Assembly (NCBI RefSeq): GCF_003626645.1
Contig: NZ_RBAM01000023.1
Coordinates: 1 to 57,000, forward strand
From: Streptomyces klenkii
Lineage (GTDB): Bacteria > Actinomycetota > Actinomycetes > Streptomycetales > Streptomycetaceae
Direction: 5' to 3'
Length of the DNA stretch: 57,000 nucleotides
The translations under genes were made by a program, and so were the position numbers. The notes under the pieces are model-generated. The model searched no databases, was not told the DNA's origin, and was given only the letters and a program-made list of their open reading frames with translations. Positions 32,999 to 42,988 of the stretch are shown piece after piece. Within the stretch, counting starts at the first letter, position 1; each line of letters begins with the position of its first letter.

Positions 32999-35407
32999 TC
33001 AGCCCCTCAGCGGTCCCTCGCAGCTGAAGTCCGCCGTGCCGGCGGGCCGGTCGCTCCAGAGGTCGACCTTGCCGAAGTCGCAGTTCATGTCGGCGAAGTT
33101 GTTGGTGCCCTTCTTCGCGCGGTCGAGGATGAAGTAGTCGACCGTCTCGGACATGTCCTTGAAGACGAGGTCGGAGTTGCCCGGGTCACTGAGGTTGGCG
33201 GTGATGCGGCCCGTGCAGACGAACCGGGGGCGGTCCGGGGAGCCGGCCGCGCGGCAGTCGGGCTGCATGCCGGTCGTGGCGTTGAAGGAGGCGCGCACGG
33301 TGGCGGGGTGCCCGGCGTCGAGCCGGTCCACGGGCGTGAACGCGGTCTCCGGCACGTAGAGGTCGGCGACCTTGGCGATCTGCTGGTCGAGGAAGGTGTC
33401 GTACGCGCGTTGCAGGTTGCCGTCCCGGCCGAGGCGGTTGCGCCAGGCGTCGAAGCCGGCCACGTCATCGGCGCGGAGGTAGCCGTACATCTCCTTGAGC
33501 AGCGACGGGTGCTCGTTCCAGAGGTACTCGAAGAACGTGCCGGCGTAGTTGTAGAAGCGGAAGCCGTCCCGGTCGTACTCGGCGTGCAGGAACTGGTCGA
33601 CGGTCATGCGCGGCTTGCCGCCGGCCGTGTCGTTGATGATGCCCTGCACCAGCGACTTGCGGACCTTGATGCCGTCGTCGCGGGTGGAGCCGTCGAAGAA
33701 CTCCGCCGTGCCCTCGTCCATCGCGGTGGTGCGGTCGCCCTGGTACCAAGGGCCCTCGCCGAAGGAGCCGGGCACCGCCCAGCGGCCGTTGAGGTAGTGC
33801 GTGTACTCGTGGCGGAAGAGCTCCTCCAGCGTCAGCGTGGAGTCCTGCGGGACGCGCCGCTCGTACGTGTAGAAGGTGGCGCCCTTCTCGATGTAGACGC
33901 CGCCGTTGTTGGTGCCCATGCCGGTCAGCAGCGGGTGGTAGATCTCGTAGTCGGCGCGCGAGGCGTACAGCACGATGTTCAGCGTCACGTTGGTGTCGCC
34001 CGCGAGCGGCTCCTCGGTGCCGAGGACGCGGTGGAACTGGGCCTTGACCTGCTTGCTCGCGTAGTAGAGCTTGTCGACGGTGGCCCGGGGCAGGGCCGTT
34101 CGGACGCTGATGCCGCCCTTGTCGTACGTGTACGTCTGCGGGAAGAGGCGGGCCTCGATGTCCGCCTTGCACACGCCGTACTGCTTGCACGCGCCGAGTT
34201 CGTTGAGCCAGGTGACGACCTTGCCCCAGGGCTCGCTGCCCTCGCCGAAGTTGCGGACGACCGTGGAGAGCACGCCGCCGAGGCCGGCCGTGATCTCGCT
34301 CTTCAGCGCGTCGACCTGGCCCAGCCGCCCGTACTCGCCGACGGCGTCGCGCACCACCCAGGCGTTGGGCGTGCCCTTGAGGTGGGTGTAGTCGGCGAAG
34401 GCCTTGAGGGCCGCGCGGTAGGCGGGGTCGGCGGCGACGGCGGTCTGGAAGGCGCTGTCGTGGTTGCCGGGGTAGACGCCGAGGTAGCTGAGGGAGAGCG
34501 TGGCGAGCGCGGCGCCGGCCCAGGAGGCGTCCTTGGCGGTCGCCGGGTGGGCGGCGTCCATCGTGGCCAGGACGCGCTTCATCAGGGAGAGCTGGTGCTG
34601 ACGCAGGCCGGGGGCGCTGGCCGCGTAGAGGGCCTCGCGCAGGGACTCGGCGTTGCTGCGGGTGACGTCGAAGGTGCGGGCGGCGCCGCCGAAGGCGTTC
34701 ACGGCGCGCCGCATGGCCTCGACGGTCGGCGCGTCGGTGATGTCGATCTCGGTGCGCGAGAAGTCGTGGTACGCGACCGCGTGGAGGTAGGTGAACATCT
34801 CCAGCAGGTGGCTGCCGTTCTTCCCGTCGTGCGCGGCGGCGAGGCCCTCGATGCGGCGGGAGACGGCCTGGACGTGCTCCCGCGACATGACCGGGGCCAG
34901 CCGCTGGTCCCAGGTCCACAGGATGGTGCGCAGGCAGCCGTCCGCGGTGACCGCCTGGTCGGCGAGGAAGTCCGCGAACTGCTCGGGTGAGAGGCGGGTG
35001 ATGCCGTCGAGGGTGCACGGGACGGCGGTGGAGCCGAGGGTGGCGTGCGGGGCGGGGGAGACTGCCTTGCCCTTGCCGTCCTTCTTGCCCTTGCCGTCCG
35101 TCGACTTATCGGTCGGCCTGTCCGTGCGGGGCGGCCCGGGCACGCGCCCGTCGGTGAGCCCGCCCGGCGCGGAGGGGGACTGCGCGGCCGGCTTCGGGGC
35201 CTCGGCGAGGCGGGTGACCTCGTCGAAGGGGTTCGGCGTGGGGGTGTCCCGGTGCACGGCCGGCGCGGGCGCCGCGGCCGGGGCCGCCGGTGGGGGAGTG
35301 GCCGCGAAGCCGGGCTGCGCGGCGGTGGTGGCGCAGAGCGCCGTGGCTATGGAGGCGGTGAGCAGGGCTGCGCGCAGGGATCTGCGCGGGGTTCTGGAGC
35401 GGTACAC
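32999..35407 (-). CDS. Secreted M9 family collagenase
   Basis: 802 aa. A signal peptide (about 1-36, ending GFAA) and a Pro/Ala/Lys-rich spacer (about 37-120) precede the collagenase activator domain (about 125-410) and the peptidase domain. The zinc site is HEYTH (His533, Glu534, His537) in LFRHEYTHYLNGR, with the third ligand Glu565 in MDEGTAEFF, 28 residues later as in clostridial ColG. The C-terminus carries one PKD/PPC-like beta domain (about 690-802, with a Cys-rich NCDFGKVDLW segment) instead of the collagen-binding domains of clostridial enzymes. It cleaves native or denatured collagen to Gly-Pro-X peptides outside the cell. Start GTG 35407 has AGGAG 7 bases upstream. Its promoter contains the motif shared with the importer and hydroxyproline genes. 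Confidence 0.95.
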   Translation of the reverse strand: MYRSRTPRRSLRAALLTASIATALCATTAAQPGFAATPPPAAPAAAPAPAVHRDTPTPNPFDEVTRLAEAPKPAAQSPSAPGGLTDGRVPGPPRTDRPTDKSTDGKGKKDGKGKAVSPAPHATLGSTAVPCTLDGITRLSPEQFADFLADQAVTADGCLRTILWTWDQRLAPVMSREHVQAVSRRIEGLAAAHDGKNGSHLLEMFTYLHAVAYHDFSRTEIDITDAPTVEAMRRAVNAFGGAARTFDVTRSNAESLREALYAASAPGLRQHQLSLMKRVLATMDAAHPATAKDASWAGAALATLSLSYLGVYPGNHDSAFQTAVAADPAYRAALKAFADYTHLKGTPNAWVVRDAVGEYGRLGQVDALKSEITAGLGGVLSTVVRNFGEGSEPWGKVVTWLNELGACKQYGVCKADIEARLFPQTYTYDKGGISVRTALPRATVDKLYYASKQVKAQFHRVLGTEEPLAGDTNVTLNIVLYASRADYEIYHPLLTGMGTNNGGVYIEKGATFYTYERRVPQDSTLTLEELFRHEYTHYLNGRWAVPGSFGEGPWYQGDRTTAMDEGTAEFFDGSTRDDGIKVRKSLVQGIINDTAGGKPRMTVDQFLHAEYDRDGFRFYNYAGTFFEYLWNEHPSLLKEMYGYLRADDVAGFDAWRNRLGRDGNLQRAYDTFLDQQIAKVADLYVPETAFTPVDRLDAGHPATVRASFNATTGMQPDCRAAGSPDRPRFVCTGRITANLSDPGNSDLVFKDMSETVDYFILDRAKKGTNNFADMNCDFGKVDLWSDRPAGTADFSCEGPLRG

Positions 35408-35516
35408 CGATGTACTCCTGTGTGTGGGAGGTATGAGTACGTGGCGCGGACCGGGCTTCAACTGCCGTCCGGTGGGCGACAGGTGGGGGAGCGGGTGTCC
35501 GCGCCATGTCATGTGT

Positions 35517-35545
35517 AACGTAGTAATGTGAAATGGTACTGACAA
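35517..35545 (-). promoter_or_regulatory. Collagenase promoter with spacer operator (site 1)
   Basis: On the minus strand TTGTCA (35545-35540) and TACGTT (35522-35517) are 17 bp apart. The spacer contains GTGAAATGGTAC (35528-35539, plus strand), part of the shared motif ATGTGAAATGGTACTGAC. It lies 110 bases upstream of the GTG start. Confidence 0.7.
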
Positions 35546-35568
35546 CCCCTCAGACACCAAGGGTTGTC
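35541..35568 (-). terminator. Hairpin at the end of the importer operon, overlapping the collagenase -35
   Basis: GACAACCC (35541-35548) pairs with GGGTTGTC (35561-35568) around a 12-base loop, 37 bases after the last importer gene. There is no U-tract. The inner arm includes most of the collagenase -35 element, so it may instead be, or also be, a regulatory structure. Confidence 0.5.
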
Positions 35569-35605
35569 CAAAGTGTCAGCCGGAAGACGCCGACTCCGCC
35601 GAGCG

Positions 35606-36660
35606 TCAGCCGGAAGGCTCCGGCTCCGGGAAGTGGCAGGCGACCTCCCGCGCCTCGCCCGCCGTCGCGACCCGCAGCAGCGGCACCTCGCTCCGGCACA
35701 CCTCCCGCGCCTTCGGGCAGCGCGGGTGGAAGGTGCAACCGGGCGGGGGAGCCGCCGGGCTCGGGAGGGTGCCGGACAGCATGATGCGCTCCCGGGCCCG
35801 TTCCGCCGCCGGATCCGGCAGCGGAACGGCGGACAACAGGGCCCGCGTGTACGGATGGGCCGGGGCCGCGTACACCCGCTCTTTGTCGCCGGTCTCGACG
35901 ATCCGCCCCAGATACATCACGGCCACCCGGTCGCACACCCGCTTCACCACCGACAAGTCGTGGGAGATGAACAGGAAGGCCGGACCGAGCTCCTCCTGCA
36001 ACCGCGCCAGCAGATTGACGATCTGCGCCTGCACGGAGACGTCGAGTGCCGACACCGGCTCGTCGGCGACGATCAGACGGGGACCGGTGGCCAGGGCCCG
36101 CGCGATGCCGATGCGCTGCGCCTGCCCGCCGGAGAACTCGTGCGGATAGCGGTCCAGGTGCTGGGGGAGGAGCCCGACCAGCTCCAGCAGCTCCGCCGCC
36201 CGCCTCCGTGCGCCCGCCGCGGAACCGCCCTGCACCAGCAGCGGGTCGGCGATGATCCGGGCCGCGGTCCAGCGTGGGTTGAGGGACGAGTGAGGATCCT
36301 GGAAGACCATCTGCAACTCCCGGCGCAGCGGCTTGAGCGCGCGCTGCCGCAGTCGGCTGATGTCCCGCCCGTCGTAGACGACCGACCCGGCAGTCGGCTC
36401 CAGCAGCCGTACGATCATGCGCCCGGTCGTGGACTTGCCGCAGCCGGACTCGCCCACCAGCCCCAGGGTCTCGCCCGCCGCCAGGTCGAACGAGACGCCG
36501 TCGACGGCCCGGACGGCGGCGGAGCGCGCCCGCCGGCCGGGAAAGGCCATCCAGCCCGGGAAGGCCGTCCGGCCGGGGAAGGTCATCTTCAGGTCCCGCA
36601 CGGAGAGCAGGGGAGCAGGGGGAGCGGGCAGGGGCGCGACAGGAGCAGCAGCGGCGGCGG

Positions 36661-36664
<4 letters not shown>
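35606..36664 (-). CDS. Oligopeptide ABC importer ATP-binding subunit (DppF/OppF type)
   Basis: 352 aa. Walker A GESGCGKST, Q-loop QMVFQDPHSSLNPR, signature FSGGQAQRIGIARAL, Walker B LIVADEPVSALD and switch ISHD are all intact. The C-terminal oligopeptide extension has the Cys cluster PPGCTFHPRCPKAREVC, typical of DppD/F. An insertion near residues 30-50 repeats an FPG(R/W)xAFPG unit, a short in-frame duplication before the first strand. It powers peptide uptake with the neighbouring subunit. Its start overlaps the upstream stop by four bases. It is the last gene of the five-gene operon. Confidence 0.95.
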
Positions 36665-37676
<1,012 letters not shown>

Positions 37677-37677
<1 letters not shown>

Positions 37678-38663
37678 CAGTACCTCACTCGCGGGTCGAC
37701 GACGGCGTAGAGCAGGTCGACGGCCAGGTTGGCGACGACGATGAAGGCGGCCGCCAGCAGCGTGACGCCGAGGATGACCGGCTGGTCGCCGGTGGACAGC
37801 GCGCCGTAGAAGAGACGGCCGATGCCCGGCAGGCCGAAGATGGACTCGGTGATGACGGCGCCCGCGAGCAGCCCGCCCAGGTCCATGCCGAAGAGGGTGA
37901 GGACGGGAGTCATGCCCGCCCGCAGCCCGTGCTTGACGACGACGGTGCGGCGCGGCAGGCCCTTGGCGCGGGCGGTGCGGATGTACGGCTCCGCCATCGT
38001 CTCGATCATCGAACTGCGGCTCTGGCGCGCGTACATGGCGGCGTAGAGCACGGCCAGTGCGAGCCAGGGCAGGAGCAGGTTGGACGCCCAGTGCACGGGG
38101 TCGCCGGTGAGGGGCACGTACTGCGGGTAGGGCAGCAGGCCGGCCGTCCGGATGAGGCCGTAGATCAGCATCATCGACGTGAAGTAGACCGGCAGGGAGG
38201 CCGCGGCGACGGCGCCGGTCATCAGGGCGCGGTCGGTGAGGGTGTCCTTGCGCAGGGCGGCGGTGACGCCGGCGCCCAGGCCGAGGGCCAGCCACAGCAC
38301 GGACGCGCCCAGGGCCAGCGAGGCGGAGACCGGCAGCCGGTCCATGAGCAGGTCCCAGACGGCTTCGGAGTTCTCGTAGGAGTAGCCGAGGCAGGGGAAG
38401 GCGCAGTGCAGGGCGTAGCGGCCGCTGCCCATGGTCCGGCCGGTGAAGATGCCGGTGACGAAGTCGGCGAACTGCCGCCACAGCGGCTGGTCCAGGCCCA
38501 TGTGGGCGCGGATCGCCGCCAGCCGCTCCACGCTGCACGCCTTGCCGCAGGCGGCGGCCGCGGGGTCGGAGGGCAGGACGTAGAAGATGGTGAAGGTGAC
38601 GGCGGCGACGGCGACGAGGACGCCGGTGACGGCGAGGAGCCGGCGGGCGAGGTAGAGGATCAT
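37677..38663 (-). CDS. Oligopeptide ABC importer permease (DppB/OppB type)
   Basis: 328 aa, six predicted membrane helices. The N-terminal helix (LLAVTGVLVAVAAVTFTIFY) is followed by the usual extracytoplasmic loop (about 30-105), here with a Cys pair (ACGKAC) and a further pair (HCAFPC) that could form disulfides. The EAA-type cytoplasmic loop TARAKGLPRRTVVVKHGLR near residues 225-245 contacts the ATPases. The C-terminus has GLPGIGRLFYGAL, standard for OppB. It is in a four-base overlap with the upstream permease gene. Confidence 0.95.
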
Positions 38664-39595
38664 GCGCGGGCGCTCCTCGGGTCGAGGACGTCGCGCAGGG
38701 CGTCGCCGAGCAGGGTGAAGGCGAGCACGGTCAGGAACAGGCAGGTGCTCGGGATGACGAAGTACATGGGGTCGGTGTCGTAGAAGGCGACGCTCTCGGC
38801 GATCATCTGGCCCCAGGAGGGGGTGGGCGGGCGGACGCCGACGCCGAGGTAGCTCAGGGCCGCCTCGGTGGCGATCATGCCGGGGACGATCAGGGTGGTG
38901 TACGCGATGACGGGCCCGGTGACGCCGGGCAGGACGCTGCGGGTGAGGATGCGCCAGGGCCCGGCGCCGGCGAGGCGGGCGGCGTCGACGTGCTCGCGGT
39001 GCTTGAGCGAGAGGGTCTGGCCGCGCACGACGCGGGCGATGCCGGGCCAGCCGAACAGGCCGATGACGGCGGTCATCAGCACGATGCGGTTGACGTCCTT
39101 GGCCACCGACAGCATGGCGATCATGAAGATGAGGGAGGGGAAGGACATGGTGAGGTCCATCAGGCGGGAGAGCACGGCGTCGGTGCGGCCGCCGAAGTAG
39201 CCCGCCGCGATGCCGGCGGCCGTGCCGGCGACGACGACGATCGCGGTGGCGGTCAGGGCGATGAGCAGGGACACCTGGGCGCCGTGCACGACGCGGGCGA
39301 ACAGGTCGCGGCCGGTGACGGGTTCGACGCCGAGCCAGTGGTGGGGGGAGATGCCGCCGAGCGGGCCGAGGGGCCGGCCGCCGAGGTAGGGGTCGACGGC
39401 GGTCTTGTCGAACTCCTCGGGCGTCCGTCCGGCGAGCGAGCTCAGCAGCGGGGCGCCCGCCGCCATGAGCAGGAACAGGGCGACGACGGCGAGGGAGACC
39501 TTCACGGAGGTGCGGCGGCGCAGTTCGGCGCGGGCGAGCCGCCAGGGGCCGCTGCCGGCGGAGGCCTCGGCGGGGACGGGGGAGGCGGTGGTCAT
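38660..39595 (-). CDS. Oligopeptide ABC importer permease (DppC/OppC type)
   Basis: 311 aa, six predicted membrane helices. It has the OppC N-terminal segment with a first helix (SLAVVALFLLMAAGAPLLSS), the HWLGVEPVTGRDLFARVVHG motif diagnostic of the family, and an EAA loop DAARLAGAGPWRILTRSVLP. It ends with the ELGRGV-like GVRPPTPSWGQMI segment. It forms the membrane channel with the next gene's product. It starts 7 bases after the substrate-binding protein stop. Confidence 0.95.
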   Translation of the reverse strand: MTTASPVPAEASAGSGPWRLARAELRRRTSVKVSLAVVALFLLMAAGAPLLSSLAGRTPEEFDKTAVDPYLGGRPLGPLGGISPHHWLGVEPVTGRDLFARVVHGAQVSLLIALTATAIVVVAGTAAGIAAGYFGGRTDAVLSRLMDLTMSFPSLIFMIAMLSVAKDVNRIVLMTAVIGLFGWPGIARVVRGQTLSLKHREHVDAARLAGAGPWRILTRSVLPGVTGPVIAYTTLIVPGMIATEAALSYLGVGVRPPTPSWGQMIAESVAFYDTDPMYFVIPSTCLFLTVLAFTLLGDALRDVLDPRSARA

Positions 39596-39602
39596 GGCGG
39601 CC

Positions 39603-41339
39603 TCAGCCCCGGCTCTTCGCGGGGTCCTTGAGGCCGGCCGTCGCGTAGTCGAGCTGGCCGCCGAAGGACGGGTGCCCGTACGCCCCGGCGATGTTGCTGC
39701 CCAGGACGAGTGGCCACCGCCGCACCAGGACCGGCACGGCCGGTGCCGCGGCGAGGATCTCGCCGTCCAGTTGCCGCCAGGCCCTGACGGCCTCCCCGGT
39801 GTCGGTCATGGCCGCGATCTCGTCCATCCGCCGCATCGTCGCGTCGTCGCGGAAGAGGGAGTGGTTGCCGGAGTTGCCCCTCTCCTTGATGAAGCGGCCG
39901 TCGAAGACGAAGGGCAGGAAGGTGGAGCCGGAGGGGTAGTCCGGGCACCAGCCGGTGTACACCAGGTCGGTGCGGTTCGCGGTGTCGCCGATGGTGGCGT
40001 AGAAAGCGGACGGGTCGACCGTCTCGATGGTGACCTTGATGCCCGCTTTCGCGAGGGACTGCTGGATCGCCTCGGCCCGGCCCTTGTCCCCGGTCGAGAC
40101 CGTCATGCTCGTCGCGAAGCCGCCCGGCTTGCCGGCCTCCTTGAGTAGTCGGCGGGCCTTCTCCGTGTCGCCGGCGACGGGGATCCCGAGGGTGTCGGGC
40201 TGCTTGCCGCCGAAGAGGGAGGCGGGCATGTACGCGGTCGACGGCTCGTTGAAGGCGGGGCCTCCGGAGGCGGTCAGGACGGCGTCCCGGTCGAGGGCGT
40301 ACTGCACGGCCCGGCGGACCCTGACGTCGTCGAAGGGGGCGCGGCCCGTGTGCATCTGCACCATGTCCGTGCAGTTGGTGGACTCGGCGATGAGCCGCTG
40401 CCTGACCTCGGCGTCGGGCAGCACCTTGGCGCCGCTCTCGGGGCGCAGGGCGCTCCAGGAGACGGCGGAGGCGTCCGCGCCGCGGCTCTCCGTCAGCCGG
40501 TCGTCGATCTGGCCGCCCTTCAGGCCCATGACGACGACGATCCTGTCCGGGTACGCCTTGCGGACGTCATCCGTGGCCGGGTCCCAGTGGTCGTTGCGCA
40601 CCAGGACGAGCTTCTTGCCGCGCGCGTAGGACTCGATCTTGTAGGGGCCGGAGGAGAACGGCCGGTTGTCGTACTGCGGGCCCTTGTCCCGCGCCTGCGG
40701 TACGGGCGCGAAGGTGGGCATGACGGTGGCGTAGGGGAATTCGGCGAAGGGTTTGCGTAACTCGAAGACGATGGTGCGGTCGTCCGGCGTCCGGACGGAG
40801 TCCAGGTGCTTGCCCTCGGCGGGGCCGCGGTAGCCCTCGGCGCCGGCGAGGTAGCGGGCGGCGTAGTCGGCGCCGCCGGGCAGGTCGGGGGAGAAGGACC
40901 GCTCGACGTTGTACTTGACGTCCTGCGCGGTGACGGGTGAGCCGTCCTCGTACTTCACGCCCTGCCTGAGGTGGAACGTCCAGGTCCTGGCGTCGGCGGA
41001 CGGGGTGCCGAGGCCGGTGGCGAGGTCGGGGGTCAGTTCGCTGCCCTGTTTGCCGGGCGCGGCCTTGTAGGTGACGAGGGTGCGGTAGAGCAGCCGGGTG
41101 CCGAAGTCCATGGCGTTCATGACCCAGTTGCGGGCCGGGTCGAGGTGGGTGAAGTCCTGGTCGGAGAGCACGGTGAGGGTGCCGCCCTTCCGCGGAGTGC
41201 CGCCGATCACCGTGCCCTCGCGGACGGCGGCGCGATCTTCGCCGTGCGCCGGCTGCTGCGGGACGGAACAGCCGGTCGGCCCGAGGGCGATGGCGGCCGC
41301 CGTGACGGCGGTCAGGGCAGTACCCGTGCGCTTGTTCAT
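39603..41339 (-). CDS. Oligopeptide ABC importer substrate-binding lipoprotein (SBP family 5)
   Basis: 578 aa. A lipoprotein signal peptide with ALGPTGC places Cys24 as lipid anchor. The SBP_bac_5 body shows GGTLTVLSDQDFTHLDPARN, the TWTFHLRQGVKYEDGSPVTA signature, then DVKYNVERSF and VRRAVQYALDRDAV. It delivers peptides to the permeases. Binding-site residues do not reveal the ligand, but linkage to collagenase and Xaa-Pro aminopeptidase genes suggests Gly-Pro-Hyp-type peptides. First gene of the operon; ATG 41339 lies about 97 bases from a promoter holding the shared motif. Confidence 0.95.
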   Translation of the reverse strand: MNKRTGTALTAVTAAAIALGPTGCSVPQQPAHGEDRAAVREGTVIGGTPRKGGTLTVLSDQDFTHLDPARNWVMNAMDFGTRLLYRTLVTYKAAPGKQGSELTPDLATGLGTPSADARTWTFHLRQGVKYEDGSPVTAQDVKYNVERSFSPDLPGGADYAARYLAGAEGYRGPAEGKHLDSVRTPDDRTIVFELRKPFAEFPYATVMPTFAPVPQARDKGPQYDNRPFSSGPYKIESYARGKKLVLVRNDHWDPATDDVRKAYPDRIVVVMGLKGGQIDDRLTESRGADASAVSWSALRPESGAKVLPDAEVRQRLIAESTNCTDMVQMHTGRAPFDDVRVRRAVQYALDRDAVLTASGGPAFNEPSTAYMPASLFGGKQPDTLGIPVAGDTEKARRLLKEAGKPGGFATSMTVSTGDKGRAEAIQQSLAKAGIKVTIETVDPSAFYATIGDTANRTDLVYTGWCPDYPSGSTFLPFVFDGRFIKERGNSGNHSLFRDDATMRRMDEIAAMTDTGEAVRAWRQLDGEILAAAPAVPVLVRRWPLVLGSNIAGAYGHPSFGGQLDYATAGLKDPAKSRG

Positions 41340-41435
41340 CAGTGGTCACTCCGTGAACGGTCGAACAGCCAGGAGGCGGCCGAAAGGCAGTCGAGAGGCA
41401 GTCAGGAGGCCGCCTGAGGCTGAAATGTGACCCGT

Positions 41436-41464
41436 AACATAGTAATGTGAAATTGCACTGACAA
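41436..41464 (-). promoter_or_regulatory. Importer operon promoter with spacer operator (site 2)
   Basis: On the minus strand TTGTCA (41464-41459) and TATGTT (41441-41436) are 17 bp apart. The spacer contains GTGAAATTGCAC (41447-41458, plus strand), within ATGTGAAATTGCACTGAC. The flanks also match the collagenase promoter (TAACRTAGTAATGTGAAAT). A weaker GTGACCCGTAAC lies at 41427-41438. The divergent aminopeptidase gene starts 58 bases away and may share control. Confidence 0.75.
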
Positions 41465-41521
41465 GACGTCAGTCATCTGACGGTGGCTCCGTTACCCACC
41501 TGTGCCCGAGGAGGACATCCC

Positions 41522-42892
41522 GTGAAGGAAGCCGAAGGTGCCACGACCCGAACGGCCAGTCATGACCTGCCGGTCTCGGCGGAGTTCCAGGCATTCATGG
41601 CCGGCAACTGGGCGCCGACCCCGCTGTCCGGCGACATCCGGCTGCCCGTCGCGGACCTCGCCGCCGCACGCCGGGCCAAGCTCTCGGCGCGCTTCCCCGG
41701 CGAGCGCCTGATCGTCCCCGCCGGCGAGCTCGCCGTCCGCTCCAACGACTGCGACTACCGCTTCCGGCCGCACAGCGCGTACGCCTGGCTGACCGGGCTC
41801 ACCGGCGAGGAGCAGGTGGGCCACGTGCTCGTCATGGAGCCCGACGGACCGCACGCGCACGAGGCGGTGCTGTACGCGCGGCCGCGCTCGGCCCGCAACG
41901 GCACGGAGCTCTACCGCGACCGCCGCTACGGCGAGTTCTGGGTCGGCCGCCGCCCCGACCTCGGCGAGGCCGAGCGCATGACCGGCATCCGCTGCGCGCA
42001 CCTGGACGCCTACGGCGCGCTGCCGTCGGGCCGCGACGCGTCCCGCGACGCCGGGCTCGCCACCGCGCTCAGCGAACTGCGGCTGGTCAAGGACGCTTGG
42101 GAGATCGGGCAGTTGCAGCAGGCCGTGGACCACACCGTCGCCGGATTCGAGGACGTCGTACGGGCGCTCCCGCGCGCCCTCGCCCACCCGCGCGGCGAGC
42201 GGTGGATCGAGGGCGTCTTCGGCCTGCGCGCCCGGGCCGAGGGAAACGGCACCGGCTACGAGACCATCGCCGCCGCGGGCGCGCACGCCTGCTACCTGCA
42301 CTGGATACGCAACGAGGGGCGGCTCGACCGCGGCGAACTCCTGCTCCTGGACGCGGGCGTGGAGACCGACAGCCTCTACACCGCCGACCTCACCCGCACC
42401 CTGCCGCTCTCGGGCCGCTTCTCGCCCGTCCAGCGGCAGGTCTACGACCTCGTCCTCGCCGCCCAGGACGCGGGCATCGCCGCCCTCAAGCCCGGCGCGA
42501 GCTTCCGCGACTTCCACCGGGCCGGGATGCGCGTCATCGCCGAAGGGCTCGCCGAATGGGGCGTCCTTCAGCACGCCGAAGGCGACTTCCACCGCCGGTA
42601 CACCCTGTGCAGCAGCGGCCACATGCTCGGCCTGGACGTCCACGACTGCGCCCAGGCGCGGGCGGACGCCTACCTCGACGGCGTCCTGGAGGAGGGGCAG
42701 GTGCTCACCGTCGAGCCCGGGCTCTACCTCCAGCCCGACGACGAGACGCTGCCCGCCGAACTCCGCGGCATCGGCGTGCGCATCGAGGACGACCTGGTCA
42801 TCACCGCCGACGGGGCGCAGCTGATGTCGCACGCGCTGCCGCGCACGCCCGACGCGGTCGAGACGTGGATGGGTGAACTCCTCGGCGGCTGA
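41522..42892 (+). CDS. Xaa-Pro aminopeptidase (M24 family, PepP type)
   Basis: 456 aa. The N-terminal aminopeptidase-P domain (about 30-180) includes RSNDCDYRFRPHSAYAWLTG. The pita-bread M24 domain (about 190-450) shows the dinuclear metal ligands: LLLDAGVETDSLYTADLTRT (two Asp), SSGHMLGLDVHD (His), GQVLTVEPGLYL (Glu) and GIGVRIEDDLVIT (Glu). It removes an N-terminal residue before proline. Next to a collagenase and peptide importer it would process collagen-derived X-Pro/X-Hyp peptides inside the cell. Start GTG 41522 has GAGGAGG upstream; there is no signal peptide. Confidence 0.95.
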   Translation: MKEAEGATTRTASHDLPVSAEFQAFMAGNWAPTPLSGDIRLPVADLAAARRAKLSARFPGERLIVPAGELAVRSNDCDYRFRPHSAYAWLTGLTGEEQVGHVLVMEPDGPHAHEAVLYARPRSARNGTELYRDRRYGEFWVGRRPDLGEAERMTGIRCAHLDAYGALPSGRDASRDAGLATALSELRLVKDAWEIGQLQQAVDHTVAGFEDVVRALPRALAHPRGERWIEGVFGLRARAEGNGTGYETIAAAGAHACYLHWIRNEGRLDRGELLLLDAGVETDSLYTADLTRTLPLSGRFSPVQRQVYDLVLAAQDAGIAALKPGASFRDFHRAGMRVIAEGLAEWGVLQHAEGDFHRRYTLCSSGHMLGLDVHDCAQARADAYLDGVLEEGQVLTVEPGLYLQPDDETLPAELRGIGVRIEDDLVITADGAQLMSHALPRTPDAVETWMGELLGG

Positions 42893-42953
42893 GGGAAGGT
42901 GAGGGAGGCGGCGGGGGCGGCCGGGCGGCGGGCGGTCAGGTCCGGACCAGCTC

Positions 42954-42988
42954 TTGGCAGCGGCAGTGCAATGTGAAATATTACTGAC
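42954..42988 (+). promoter_or_regulatory. Promoter and operator of the hydroxyproline operon (site 3)
   Basis: ATGTGAAATATTACTGAC (42971-42988) matches sites 1 and 2 and ends directly before the GTG at 42989. TTGGCA (42954-42959) is a possible -35, with an A/T-rich -10 (AATATT, 42977-42982) inside the operator. This would start the RNA at or very near the GTG, giving a leaderless message; no ribosome site is present. Confidence 0.65.

Noticed and set aside
32996..34990. 664-codon plus-strand frame over the collagenase gene
   Set aside because: Val/Gly/Glu-rich shadow; the minus-strand frame has signal peptide, HEYTH and a proper start.
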